A stretch of DNA of 64,000 nucleotides from Hirundichthys speculiger (lineage: Eukaryota > Chordata > Actinopteri > Beloniformes > Exocoetidae): the NCBI GenBank assembly GCA_018398805.1, contig JAGFBZ010002129.1:620001-684000 (forward strand). Direction: 5' to 3'. The notes below the pieces were generated by a model. The model did no database searches. It saw only the letters and a program-made list of their open reading frames with translations, and was not told where the DNA came from. Below are positions 52,220-64,000 of this stretch, one piece after another. Numbering within the stretch: position 1 is the first letter of the stretch; every line of letters begins with the position of its first letter. The position numbers and the translations under genes are program-made.

Positions 52220-55200
52220 ATGAGCGTAAAAAGTGCTGTTGTAAATAGAGCGGATCCACAACAGACCTGCATAAAGAGCTTTGTAGAATCTGGATTAGGT
52301 TGAAAAGGTGACATATAATTTCAAGACCATTTTCCATTTCTTCTTTATTTAGCTGCATGCGTTTCCACATACGTACATTAATCTGTGTGACTTCCCAGCA
52401 GCACGCTGGCGGTTGCAGACTGTTGTATCTGTATTTGGAAACCGGAGCAATTAGAGCATAGCAGCGAGAGGAGACTGATGAGATTACATTTTCTCCCGCT
52501 ACGCGCGTTGACTTCAGAAATTTAGCCTCACCACTCAACATGAGCAAGAGGAAGACTGCTCCGACCACCTCATCTCCTTGAGCATTGCTCTGGAAACGTA
52601 TTAAGCAGTCAGCTCTCATTGAGTAAATAGATTTTTTCTTTTTTTTTTTTTGCGACCATGGCTATGCTTGTCAGCTTTAGGTGATTGCCTGACATATTTC
52701 CTCAGTGTCTCCTGGCTCATCTACAGTTGTCAGATCTCCGGACGTGCCTGTTGAAGTCATGCCCCTGGCTATTCAGTTAATACCCCATACACCCTGTCTG
52801 CTTTTTTCTTCTTACCTGGAATAAAGCCAGTTCTGTCAGTCTTGATATCTTCATTGCCCAGAGTGGCTCTGTCTATCCGGCTCTGGCCTTGGCGCATTAC
52901 ATTTTCCCCTCTTTCTCTCTCTCTCTGTCCCTCTACCTCCCTCCTGGGTCCCTGACCTCTCTTTATTTTTCTTTACTCCTTCTTTCAGCCCTTTCCTCTT
53001 TCATCCCACTCAATTTTGCCACTCAACCTCTATTGCACAACCTCCTTTTCTCTCGCCGGACCTCTACGATACTCCCGAAGGGGTTGCGGCTGACCAGGCG
53101 TATGGGGGGGGGGGATTGCTGTGGCCTCGGGCTGAGTGACTTCAGTGGAAAAGTAGCAACGATGCATAATAAATAAATACATACACCAGGGTGAATTTGT
53201 CACAAGTGACACGCAGCACCAACCACTCCGGGACATAAAGATCAGACTCAGTCAAATTCACCCGCATCATCCCCGCATTCTTCCTCCGAACAGCCCGTCT
53301 GATGCAAATCGATAAAGTAATTTTCCTTCAGACTCGTTGTAATTAACAATCTGCCACGTGTGCTCAGGGGAACTGTGGCATTTGAATAGAAGCGACTTCC
53401 AGCTGCTGCTGGGACGCCGCTGATTTAAGAAGTTGAAGACAGGAAACCAAACAGAGTTCTATATGAGTAAGCATTTAACTAATGCTTTTAAATAGTCTGT
53501 CAAGTTGAAGCGGGGCTGAGATAATGCCCACGTCTCTATTTAAGCAGAGTGCTGCCTTTATTTCCTTCCCTGTTGAGAAACAAAACTGCTTAATCAGTTC
53601 TTCAAAGAGAATAAACTTAACCGATAATCATCACGTAGGCTTAAATCATGAAAAAGAAGATTGATGGCAGCAGAGAATGACTAAAGACTTTTTGTGTTTG
53701 AGTTTCATTTCTGAGTTGACGAGCATGTTAATATACAACTCTAATCCCCAGACGCGAGAGCACAAATGTTTCTTTCTAACATAATTCAAACGTTTCGTAA
53801 GACGAAGCAACGTCTACTGAAAGCATCGACTGGCAAACAAACCGAAGATTCATAATGACCCGACCTCAGGTTTCAAGTGTGTGGCTTTGGCCCGGCGTGT
53901 GATTTACAATATTTTGTAACTCCAGTCAGTTTGTCCCCTAACAACGGCGATGGAGGACGGTTAACTCGGACCTCCAGCGCACCGAACATAAATCACGTGA
54001 ATCCGATCCTCTGAGCTGGTGTGTGGCCCCTCATTATTTATATTATTTACAGTGCAGCATTAAACCTTTTTCTGCTCACAAAATGAATCTAGCTCTTCTT
54101 CGTCTCCTCATTCTTTGCCAGTTTAATCTGAACGCCAAAGTTCTGCAGTTCTGAGTAACCGTAGTATGAACGTTTAAACCATCACATTCGCTATGTTTTA
54201 TTTAATATTTCAGCAATATTAATAATAAGCGAGGTGTTCTCCACAGGAATAAGTGTCATAACAAAGACCGGGACATATATCGAGTTTATAGAGACTTTAT
54301 TGTATAAATACTTCCTTTGAGTCTTTTCATTTAAGGCGATTTGCAGCAAGAAAGTCTCAGCTATCAAAGGCGTTCGGCAGTGTTCAAGCACTGGAATTAA
54401 TAAAGGAAAGGTTTGTTGACATGTAATCAGTGTAATTATCCTAAAGAAGGCTGAGTGAATTCCTTTCAGGGCCTGCATAACTTTTCCAGGCGATCGCCCT
54501 CATCCGCTCAGAAATTTCGCTCCTTCCAGGGCGATCTTTGCAGACAGACAGCTCTCCATTAATGAGGAATAATTAGTCAGCAAACACAGCGGCGGCATTA
54601 CTTTGGTGCCAGATAGATATAGCACATTTAAAGTGCTTTGAATGTGGTATTTGCTTTAAATACACACATGAGGAGACTTGACGCCAATGAACATACCTGA
54701 TTGGTCGAGTGAAATCCAAGCCGATGTCGAGGGAGGAAAAGGTAATGAAACGTTTAATTTCAACTGAGCGAAACCATTCGATTGAAAAGCAAAGTATTAT
54801 TTCTTCAAGTGTTTGCACATTCAGGTCCCTTTTAAACTACTATCAGTTTTAAAATGCATGTTGGCATCTTAACATGGAGTTTAACAGAGGTTTGACCCGT
54901 TTTGGATCACCTGGTGGTCAGTCAAGGGATTGCAGTTTTTGTTACTTCCTGGGTTGCTTCAACCCAAGTGTATTTCTTTTTTTTTTTTTTAAAGCTGCAA
55001 AAACAGTAGCTGAGTTTATTTGGTTTGACTTAATCACATTCGGTGTAACACGACTACGAAATCTGGACTGCTGAACCCCACAAATGACCGAAAGAAACAG
55101 CGGCTGTGGCTTTGTGTGTGAAAGTTTACATCTGCTTGTTGACGTGATGAATGAGGGGATCTACAAACAACCTCGAAAACCTTGGAAATATTCCACCAGG

Positions 55201-56750
55201 CAGCGGCAGAGAAGGAAAAAGAAGTTTCTCTCTCCATTTTCGGCTCCACTATACTGTATATTAACTTCTTTTCCCTCACCGCTGCATCTCCTTGTGCGTT
55301 TTCATTTTTGTTTGTGCGTGTCAGGTCGAAGGTTGATTGGCAGGTTGATGGAGTGAAATTCAGCAGCCACGAGTAGAAATGGGATCCTTCTGTGCTGATA
55401 TTTGATGCCTTACAGTACAGGATTTATTTTTTATTTTTTTTTTTTTGCAAGGGGGAAACAAAAAAAAAGACACGGCGAGACCGGGCGCCCAGGCCAACAC
55501 ATAAACAATATAAACAACGTCTTGGGGGGTGAGTGAGGGGAGGCAGGGGAGGCAGGGAAGTGCTGTATTTGCTTTCTTATCGATGCCATGCATAGTGCAT
55601 GAGTTCTCTAAGAAATATGAGTAGAAGTTGTTCACTTTAAAACCCACACTTCAAACAAAGGCTCAGATGCACTCCCGAGGTCGCGCAGAGGTAAAAACAT
55701 TTAAAACTTTTGCACGCGCTCCAAAGTTTCTCATATCAAGACAATTAAATGTGATGTCAGCTCCGATCGATCTGCAGATTCTGTCCGGCCGCGGACTGGC
55801 CGGCTTTTAAACGGGAAAATAAAGAGTGAAAGAAAACCCACATTACGTGGGTGACGCGGTCGTAAGTCTCCGCTGAGGTTTGAGTCTCTCCGATAAACAA
55901 CTATAAACCCTGGCGACTGCCGAGCGCTCACAGAAAATTAAAAAACAAAATTGCCTTCATAAATATTAATCCGTGTGAGGCGGAGGTGTCGCCCTTCGCG
56001 ATGATTCAGGCTCTCCGGAGCACATTTGTCAAGAGTAAACAGTTTCCTCCTGTTTACCTAATGGTGAACGGTGGCTAGCTGAGTGGGGATAACTGATGTC
56101 CTCATATTCTGCTCTTGAGGATGCAATTAAATATGGTCAGCCGCAGAACACATCGATCCGCCTCTTTCCTCAGCTACCCCCCTACAACACACACACACAT
56201 ATATGTGCACACACGTGCTCACATACAAGGCCCTGGTGCTGCTGCATGACTCCATTTCTTTAACTGCAGCTCCTGGACTCACTCTGAATTAAAGGTGAGG
56301 TGGTGAGCGGGATCATTTCACAGCTTTCTGGCATGTTATCAACAATCCTGCGCCTGTGTGGGGAGCGTTCACTTCTTTTAGGGGCAACTTATTATTAACT
56401 GTTTGCTTAAGTGTGACGGAATCATTAGCAAGCAGAAAATAAGCCAATAATACTTTTCTTTATGCCTCTGTGCCTTTCATTGTCCGTGATATTATCCATT
56501 AAGTGTGTATTATAATTGTCGGGTCAGCTCATCTCTTCTTTGTAGTCTCACTTTACAGACGAGAGCTGAGTTTATGGATTCTATTTAGGGACGACATATC
56601 AAGAAGTAATTTGTAATAGTGGTATTGACAAGAATTTGTTTTGGGGTTAATTGTAGTTTTTGAAAGGCAGAAGTGAGCTGGAACTCTTTTCTTTCACGTT
56701 TTTTCGATAGCAAACGATCCCTGTAGCTACAATGGTTAGCCAAGGGTAAC
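52220..56750. other. Repeat-poor stretch without recognised gene
   Basis: Apart from a CT-rich tract at about 52905-52990, a G-run at 53105-53113 and a few A/T-tracts, the 4.5 kb hold no element I recognise. The segment 54340-54620 (with TAAT-rich words such as TTAATGAGGAATAATTAGTC) and 55930-56110 look like unique sequence and are the best candidates for conserved non-coding elements. No exon with family motifs was seen. Confidence 0.4.
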
Positions 56751-56754
56751 ATTT

Positions 56755-57200
56755 AATCACCAGACAGTCAATGTAGTTCATTGAATGACCACTAGAGGTG
56801 GGCTCCAGAGCAGAGTCAACCCCCTTTTGGGTTAAAACATCTAGCTTTGCAGCAACAAATGAATATATTTACAGCCTGGTTTAAACAGTTTTGGCCTCTA
56901 TAGGTAGATTTGACATCTATAACAACTGTACACAAAGCAGGGATTAATATTTATGAACATCATCAGCTAAAATTGTAGAAAGCTCCAAATTTTGTCTAAC
57001 TTCTGGAATTTTATTTGAGAGACAGCTTAAAGGCAGTTGTCATCACATTTTCTATTTAGGACTTTCCTTGAATTTGGCATCTCGGCTGTGAATTGAGAGC
57101 TAAGAGACCATAATTACTCTTATTTTAGATTTTTTTTTTTCTGTACTGTTAATTGTACTAACAGACTGTTGCAACCTGCTCTGGGTTGGCAGGGTGTTTG
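56755..57200 (-). repeat. Dispersed fish repeat, copy 4
   Basis: GAATGACCACTAGAGGTGGG near 56784 is the inverted core (CCTAGTGGTCATT-type) of the family. GACATCTATAACAACTGTAC near 56928 parallels CACATCCATGACAACTCTAT near 29688, and CTGCTCTGGGTTGGCAGGGT near 57176 parallels AGTTCTGGGTTGGTCTGGAT near 29905. Orientation is the same as copy 2. Confidence 0.55.
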
Positions 57201-60200
57201 GCCAGGGCACCATATAGGCTCGAACCAACACTGTGGGTTAGCCTTGAAGTGCAGTAAACTGGGCTAATTTGGCCAACACCGTCGCTCCTACACCATTCAA
57301 GACCAAGCTGTAAGGGCACTGCCCACATAAAACTACCTACACAGTGACTGTGGAATAATGCACTATAATTGTGAGCAGGCGGCGACTTCACACACAACCA
57401 CGTCACAAAAAAATAATTCTGCGTGTCCCCAGGAGCCTTAATTTCAATCTGACAATTTATAAAACTTGGTAGCCGGGTTGCTCAGAGGTCCAGGAATCCT
57501 TGTTTCAGATGCTGCTATCGAAACGACATTTGAAAGGACAACAGATATCACAGGTTAACATGAGCTAAACTAAGCTACAGCTTAAGTTGGGTGTGTTTCA
57601 TCCCTCCTATTTGCCCATATTTGGAGTAACCTGGGTTGAACAGGACCACACCCCCACCCCCCATGCACAAGCCTGCTTCAAAATCACTCTCCAGAAACCT
57701 GTGGGTGGCGCCACAGAGGGTTTTTCTAGTTCTCTTTGTCCAGTCTATGACAGCTAGCTAACAGTTGTAGCTAAATGAGCTGATGTTAGACCCTTAAAAA
57801 AAACAGCTGCTCTCATTCGTTCCTGTGAAGGGTGTAAATATAGAAAGTCTGGAAGTGTGGAAAGTAATCATGGATGTACTTTGAAGGAATGCAGAATAAA
57901 TAAAGCAATGCATGACTTAACCGCAGCTGCTGATTACAGCTGCAGCAATATCACATCTGAATGAATCCCTGTATTTACTCATTATGTTTAAACCTATTCA
58001 GCCATCTCTGCTGAAGCATCCTTGAGAAACCAAGACACCCTTGAAGCGTAAAAAACCTTCCTCTTTCTGCCAAACGAATGCCACTGCAGTGAGCACAGAT
58101 ATGCTCTGTTTCAGTGCATTATAGGAATTAAGTCCTGGCATCATTCCTTGTAATGTCATGATGTTTTGAGCCAGTCGATCTCAGAGTGTATCCCTTTGAG
58201 TGTTCAGGACATTTCTTCATTACATTTATCCGTATTTGTCCATGCCCTTCTTCCATCCCAGATCGACACTCACCCTTCCTCTTCCTGTGCATCTGGTGGT
58301 GAGAATCAGGGGCTAAGCTCTGTAGGCCGGACCCCTGGGGAGCTGCCAGTAACCCGTGGACACCCCCATCAGACTTTATTCTCCGCCCTGGAAAACAATT
58401 GTAAAGGCTAGAGGGAGCGTGGACTCTATCCCTGGAATACTAATGCAGGAACGGGGGCATCTGGAAAACAAACTCAGAGAGATCATGGAACATGGAAGCT
58501 GAGGAATGAATTGCGTAAAGGTGCGATCTGCCGGCTCCAGACGAGTCTTCCCGAAGGCACCGGGGGAATAGCAGAAGTACAAGAGGTTGGTTTGTCAGAG
58601 GCTGAACGAGAAGCGCTTAAAGGGGTTGTACAGCGAGAGTGACCTTTAGGGTCCTGTTTGCAAAGGTTCTGCTGCTGCAACTCAGTGAAAAGTTGCTCAG
58701 GTGTCTGTAGTTTCTCCAGATCACAGAACGAGGGAAAGCCAAAGTTCACAACAGTGCTTAAAAAAAGAAAAAAAAAAGAGCCAAAAAAGGGGGTGGGGGG
58801 TGGAGATTATTCCAGCTGTCATGGGGTGAGAGATGAGATACACCACATCCAGTCCATCTTGAACACTCACATTCCCAATGGGAATCACCAGGCCAGCATC
58901 ACTAGTGATCAGAAATATGGGAATTATCCCTTTAAAATAACCATCAGAAGTGATTCAGTCAGTCAGTAGCATTACAGGCACAGTTTTAGTCAAACTACAG
59001 TTATAGCTCAGCCAAGCCGTCTAACTGGACTTCTTTCTTTGTCCAAAACTGTCCTTGAAGCCACCGTCCGCTCAGCTCCACTAAACATACGCGCTGACTC
59101 TGTTTTAGCGCTCAAACGCAGTTAAACCGCATTAATTTACATGCAGCAGATTGAGCTGGCAAGTCAATGTTCAAAATAAAAAACACCATAAATGGGGTTG
59201 TAGATAGACATTACACTGACCCGTAAACAGCTCAGAGGGCGTCAGAGATTTCAACCACATACAAGGAGAGGTTCACTTTCAGAAATCAAAAAGCACATTT
59301 GAACTGACACCACCCCTCTTTTTTTACAAGAATGAAGAGCAAGAAAAAGGACCCGACATGCTAATAAATGTCCTTTAAATGAGCAGAATGCTGCATGATT
59401 GGTCTCATAATCTCTAAAGTTTCTGCTAAAGTTGTGATCGCATTAATCCAAGCTGAACAGGTGGAGATGGGAAGAGCTCTGCTTCTGAAAATCTCCTGGT
59501 TTAGTAGGACTGTTCTTAAACTTTGAAAATGAATTTGTACAGGTTATTAAATGTTATTAGATAAAATAAGATGCACAAAATCAGTAACATAAAACTTTTG
59601 TCTTGGTTAATGCCAATTACATGTTTCACAGTAGCCGTAATAAATGCTGAAAGAATATTTAAAAAAAGAAAGAAATACAGTTTCCATATTTATTTGGTCT
59701 TTCCCTTCAACATATTCTGCAAATTCACCCGTTATTAAGGAGTTTGAGGGAGAGTCTGAAGCCAAAGACAATCAGGGCAGATTCACACGGACATCTGGTG
59801 TCTTCAGAAAAGAATCTGAACGAGAAGCATCTCCGCTTCCCCCGGCCAGCCATCTTAATTATTTTTCTCTCGGATCCAAAGAATTAGTCAGGGTTCCTCT
59901 GGATGTGACGTTGATTTCCAGAAGGCAGTGCCAACAGATGTAGCAGAAACTGCCCGAGACGCCACAGAAGCAATCAGAAGCTTGTGACGTAGCCAGAGAG
60001 CAACGACCAGACGAGTTTCAAGAAAAATTCTCCAAAATAGCGCGTAGTGGCTAGTGACTGTCACTGGTTTAGACGTAAAAACCTGCTGATCCAGGGTGTC
60101 ATATAAAGCAGTTCTGTAACCGTCTCGGTTGTTTAGCATCGTGGTTCCTGAACGCTCCAGTACGAGTCTTCCCGTCCCTTTACAACCAGTTTGATACGTT

Positions 60201-61018
60201 CTGTACTGGTGTAAATGGTTGTAAACAGGAGGAGTACGAGACCCATTTCACAGATTTATCTCTTGTTTCTGATTTCTCTGACATGAAAAGGCCCCATTTA
60301 CACTTTAGCATGGAAGCTCTAAAAATTCAAAATGCACAACTGCTTAAGTGAGAATCAGGTTACAGCTGGAAAAAAAAATGAGTCATGAGGAAAATAAACA
60401 ATAAATAAATGATATATAATTAGATATAACAGTATAACAGCTGCACAGGATGCTTCCTGTCGCAGTAGCTCTGGTCATAATGTGGCTTTCTTTGCACCTT
60501 CTTCAGATTTTCCTCTGAGCTCTTTTCCATTAAAACGCGGATTTCTCTGCTGATTTTGGGGCCGTGCTGCTTAAGGGATTTCTGCCGGTAATTCTGGCAC
60601 TTTTCAACATCTGTTTGGATGAACAGCCATGGCAACGGGGAGGTTGTTTACATGCGGGAGCCGCTGACTGAGCCGACAAAAGCCCGAGTAATGGCCTGGA
60701 ATCAGACCTGAAATCCAGACAGGTTGGAGAGGAGGCGTCGGATGTGTAGGGCAGGGGCGAAATGAGGGGAAGGGGGGGGCGCTGAAAGCAGATCATCCCT
60801 CGATTTTCATGGAGAATTGAGGTAAATAGCTTGGAAGAGCTTGGAACGTGATATCCACATGAGCATCTTTGCACCCAAATACTGACCTGTAGCCCCTGAG
60901 TTTCCATCTATGTCATATTTCCTTCCCTACATGTTATATCGTCAGGCTCAACTGTTGCCAGGCGACAAAAACATAACATCCCAATGCATCCATGTAATCT
61001 TGATTCACTCTCTCCACT
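57201..61018. other. Unassigned stretch
   Basis: No gene, RNA or element recognised. Short open frames (for example 59644-59943 plus and 60530-60907 minus) have no family motif. An A-rich tract lies at 58755-58780 and G-runs near 58790 and 60770. Confidence 0.45.
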
Positions 61019-61020
61019 TA

Positions 61021-62510
61021 CAGTGGTGTGAAAGTATTCAGCCCCCTTGAACTTTTCAACCTTTTGCCACATTTTAGCCGTTAGACATAAAGATATAAAA
61101 TTTTTATTTTTTTGTCAGGAATCAACAAGTGGGACACAGTCGAGAAGTGGAATGAAATTTATTGGATATTTTGAACTTTTTTAACAAATAAAAAACTGAA
61201 AAGTGGGGCGTGTAATATTATTCAGCCCCTTTACTTTTATCGCAGCAAACTGACTCCAGACGTTCAGTGAGGATCTCTGAATGATCCAATGTTCTCCTGA
61301 ACGACTGATGATGATCAATAGAATCCACCTGTGTGTAATCAAGTCTCCGTATAAATGCACCTGCTCTGTGATCGTCTCAGGGTTCTGGTTAAAGCTCAGA
61401 GAGCATCATGAAGACCAAGGAACACACCAGGCAGGTCCCAGATACTGTTGTGGAGAAGTTTAAAGTCGGATGTGGATACAAAAAGATTTCCCAAACTTTA
61501 AACATATCTCAAGGAGCACTGAGCAAGCAATCATATTGAAATGGAAGGAGTATCAGACCACTGCAGATCTACCAAGACCCAGCCGTCCCTCTAAACTTTA
61601 TCTGGAACAAGGAGAAGACTGATCAGAGATGCAGCCAAGAGGCCCATGATCACTCTGGATGAACTGATCTACAGCTGAGGTGGGAGAGTCTGTCCAGAGG
61701 ACAACAATCAGTCCTACACTGAACAAATCTGGCCTTTATGGAAGAGTGGCAAGAAGAAAGACATTTCTCAAAGATATCCATAAAAAGTCTGGTTTAAAGT
61801 TTGCCACAAGCCACTTGGAGACTCACCAAACACGTGGAAGAAGGAGCTCTCAAAATCAAATGATTTGGCCACAATGCAAAATGATATGTTTGGAGTAAAA
61901 GCAACACAGCTCATCACCCTGAACACACCATCCCCACTGTCAAACATGGTGGTGGCAGCATCATGGTCTGGGCCTGCTTTTCTTCAGCAGGGACAGGGAA
62001 GATGGTTAAAACTGATGGGAAGATGGATGGAGCCAAATACAGGAGCATTCTGGAAGAAAACCTGTTGGAGTCTGTAAAAGACCTGAGACTGGGACGGAGA
62101 TTTATCTTCCAACAGGACAATGATCCAAAACATGAAGGCAAATCTACAATGGAACGGTTCACAAATAAACGTATCCAGGTGTTAGAACGGCCAAGTCAAA
62201 GTCCAGACCTGAATCCAGTCCAGAATCTGTGGAAAGAGCTAAAGACTGCTGTTCACAAACGCTCTCCATCCAACCTCACTGAGCTCCAGCTGTTTTACAG
62301 GAAGAATGGACCATAATTTAGTCTCTGGATGTGTTGAACTGATAGAGACAAACCCCAAGAGACTGGAGCTGGAACTGCAGCAGAAGGTGGCGCTACAAAG
62401 CATTAACACAAGGGGGCCGAATAATATTGCACGCCCCTTTATGTTTGAAGCTAGAAATGTGGCAAAAGGTTGAAAAGTTCAAGGGGGCCTAATACTTTCA
62501 CAAGGCTCTG
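61021..62510 (+). mobile_element. Tc1-type transposon, end to end, inactive
   Basis: The left terminal repeat CAGTGGTGTGAAAGTATTCA continues GCCCCCTTGAACTTTTCAAC and CTTTTGCCACATTT. The right end is its inverse, starting (read inverted) CAGAGCCTTGTGAAAGTATT and then GGCCCCCTTGAAC. TA flanks both ends (61019-61020, 62511-62512). At 1490 bp it has the usual Tc1 length. The transposase frame starts at ATG 61408 and is broken by a stop after about 45 codons and further shifts. Terminal repeats remain long and similar, so the copy is recognisable as a complete but dead insertion. Confidence 0.9.
61408..62316 (+). pseudogene. Tc1-type transposase pseudogene, catalytic Glu replaced
   Basis: The first frame reads MKTKEHTRQVPDTVVEKFKV then GCGYKKISQTLNIS, the first helix-turn-helix of a Tc1 transposase, and stops at about 61542. 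Remnants GLYGRVARRKTFLKDIHKKS and GVKATQLITLNTPSPLS follow in other frames. From 61963 to 62316 a continuous frame carries WACFSSAGTGKMV, FIFQQDNDPKHE (second catalytic Asp) and SPDLNPVQNLWKELK. The family's NPIENLW third catalytic Glu is Gln here, from CAG in place of GAG. With that change and the breaks no active enzyme is expected. Confidence 0.85.
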
Positions 62511-62512
62511 TA

Positions 62513-64000
62513 CTACTATCGTACAGTTTTCTAACTATTATTTATCTTCATAATACCTAATTTATGCTGCAATAATATAATTTCCCACAAGGGAAATGAT
62601 AAAGTTTTATCCAATTTAGTTGAAAACATTATAAAACCCTGTATTTAAAGTTTACTCATATTAGCTCCAGGACTCTGTTTAGTGTCCACTGTTTCAGGTT
62701 AATGGAGCATTTCCTGCAGACTATAGTGCAGTCAAAACACAAAAAACCCATTTTAGGTGATTTATAGTATTATTCTCATCTAATAGCTGGCTTAAATGCT
62801 AATCATGCATAATAATTCCTGGCTTAGTGTGCCTATGGATTAGACGACCATGTAATGTACAGTTAATCCATATACACTGCACTGAAAATCCGCCCAGAAG
62901 TGTTTCTCATCATCAAAAATTTTTTTTTCCTTCTAATTGCGTCCCCGGAGAGAGGCTCAAACTCCCGGTCGAGGTGCACGTGGAATATGCATGCACGTGC
63001 CTGATCAAACCGTGCAGTATTGCCTCCGTGTCCAGATTCAGGTTGACGGATGCGCACTCTTGTGGATGCGAAGCAGCTTGTAAATGCAGCCGCCATCAGA
63101 AGATCTGGAACATTTCTTCTTCCTTTTCCATCTCATTTAGTTAATAATCACCTCTGCCTCCTTCCTCTGTTACATAACGTTCAATATTCGCTCAGACTCT
63201 TTAAACTTCTATGGAGGCAGTCAAAGGACACTTTCTGACGCTGCCACTGAGCTCACAAACAATAACCTAAATTAAATGAGATGTGACTGCCCCCTTTTAC
63301 TGAATGTGAGTTCTGCTGCGCCTTTGCTAAAATATTAATAATCTATTAATTATTAGGAAAATGGAAGCAACAGCGGAGAGCGGGAAACAGAGGGATCGAG
63401 GCCACACGGATCAGGAGGAAGACAAAGAGAAGCAGAAAACGAGGCAGGATTTGGCCCGGTAGTCTGCAGCCCGTCCACAGAGACCCGTGATTGTTCTGCC
63501 CCGTTCAAAGCGTCTGCCTCCGGTCTCATTTCTGACTCTCATTCTTTGATCAAATCTAGAAAATAAGCCCACTGTTTTGCTGCCTCTGCTGTCTCAGCAG
63601 ACTGTGACTCCATGAAATGAAAATTATCCTTTTTTTGGCTTTTGGCATCAAAAACTAGAGAGGCGCATCTTTTAACTTCTTTTTAGCTAAGGAATTTATT
63701 AGAGGCCAGCTTTTACATCTAATTGTCATTTTTAGTAATAATATTTTGTTAAACTGCTGTACTTTAATTGTGATATTTGGAACAGTGCAAATGCAGTAAA
63801 TAATCACCATGTATGGTATGTTCAGTTGTTGATCTTAGATGGTCTCTGATGGTACGTTTGTGTGTGTAGAAACATCTTCAAGTTTTACATTCAAAACGAA
63901 AAGTTGGGACCACAACTCACAGTCAGGTCAGGTGTGTGTGAAGTGAATGTGTGCAGAAATATCCCTCACCAGTGGACCAGATCTCTCAGGACGTAACACA
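62513..64000. other. Unassigned stretch
   Basis: No gene or element recognised to the end of the window. The 62930-63130 part is GC-richer and non-repetitive; both strands are open there for under 110 codons without family motifs. Confidence 0.45.

Noticed and set aside
52116..52619. A 167-codon minus-strand open frame
   Set aside because: It overlaps a SINE on the other strand, shows no family motif and has no promoter or splice context.

Overview
The window looks like teleost fish (probably percomorph) nuclear DNA that is almost entirely non-coding. The evidence is the repeat content: L2/Rex1-type, RTE (Rex3-like) and L1/Tx1-type LINE fragments, a Penelope-like fragment, several decayed Tc1 transposons, hAT elements with 8-bp target duplications, tRNA-headed SINEs and (TA)n tracts. 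I found no bacterial-style gene, rRNA, tRNA gene or CRISPR array, and no host protein-coding gene I can name. The organism call is inference from repeat families recognised by eye; no database search was possible.

Layout. 1-4.2 kb: AT-rich, no named feature. 4.2-4.5 kb: a TATA box followed by what could be two short 5' exons of an unidentified plus-strand gene. 5.0-5.5 kb: a complete hAT MITE. 7-11 kb: a SINE and a 1.67-kb hAT element with a decayed BED-finger start, lying between two 71-nt direct repeats. 12.6-19.4 kb: a minus-strand graveyard (two Tc1 remnants, an L1 endonuclease, a SINE, two L2/Rex1 LINEs). 21 kb: Penelope-like fragment. 23.6-25.8 kb: two MITE-like elements and a SINE tail. 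27 kb: RTE pieces. 29.5-31.2 kb: a dispersed repeat and a possible site-specific-type LINE tail.

31.7-33.8 kb holds the most striking object: a 2.08-kb foldback element with about 0.87-kb inverted arms, 6-bp flanking duplications and a piece of L2 LINE in its loop. 35-41 kb: two copies of one Tc1/mariner-type MITE in opposite orientation, a GC-rich hAT MITE and two Tc1 remnants. 41.9-43.6 kb: a Tc1 remnant split by a hAT insertion. 44.4-47.1 kb: two RTE copies. 47.1-48.2 kb: a hAT remnant with a C-terminal dimerisation motif and a perfect 34-bp inverted repeat. 49.6-52.2 kb: more Tc1, L2, RTE and hAT pieces, TA tracts and a divergent pair of SINE heads. 52.2-56.7 kb: repeat-poor, possibly holding conserved non-coding elements. 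61.0-62.5 kb: an end-to-end Tc1 copy whose last catalytic residue is Gln instead of Glu.

These elements do not work together as a system. What they record is a history of nested insertions: hAT inside Tc1, LINE tail inside Tc1, LINE inside a foldback, MITE inside a TA tract. Nearly every recognisable transposase or reverse transcriptase is truncated, frameshifted or lacks a catalytic residue.
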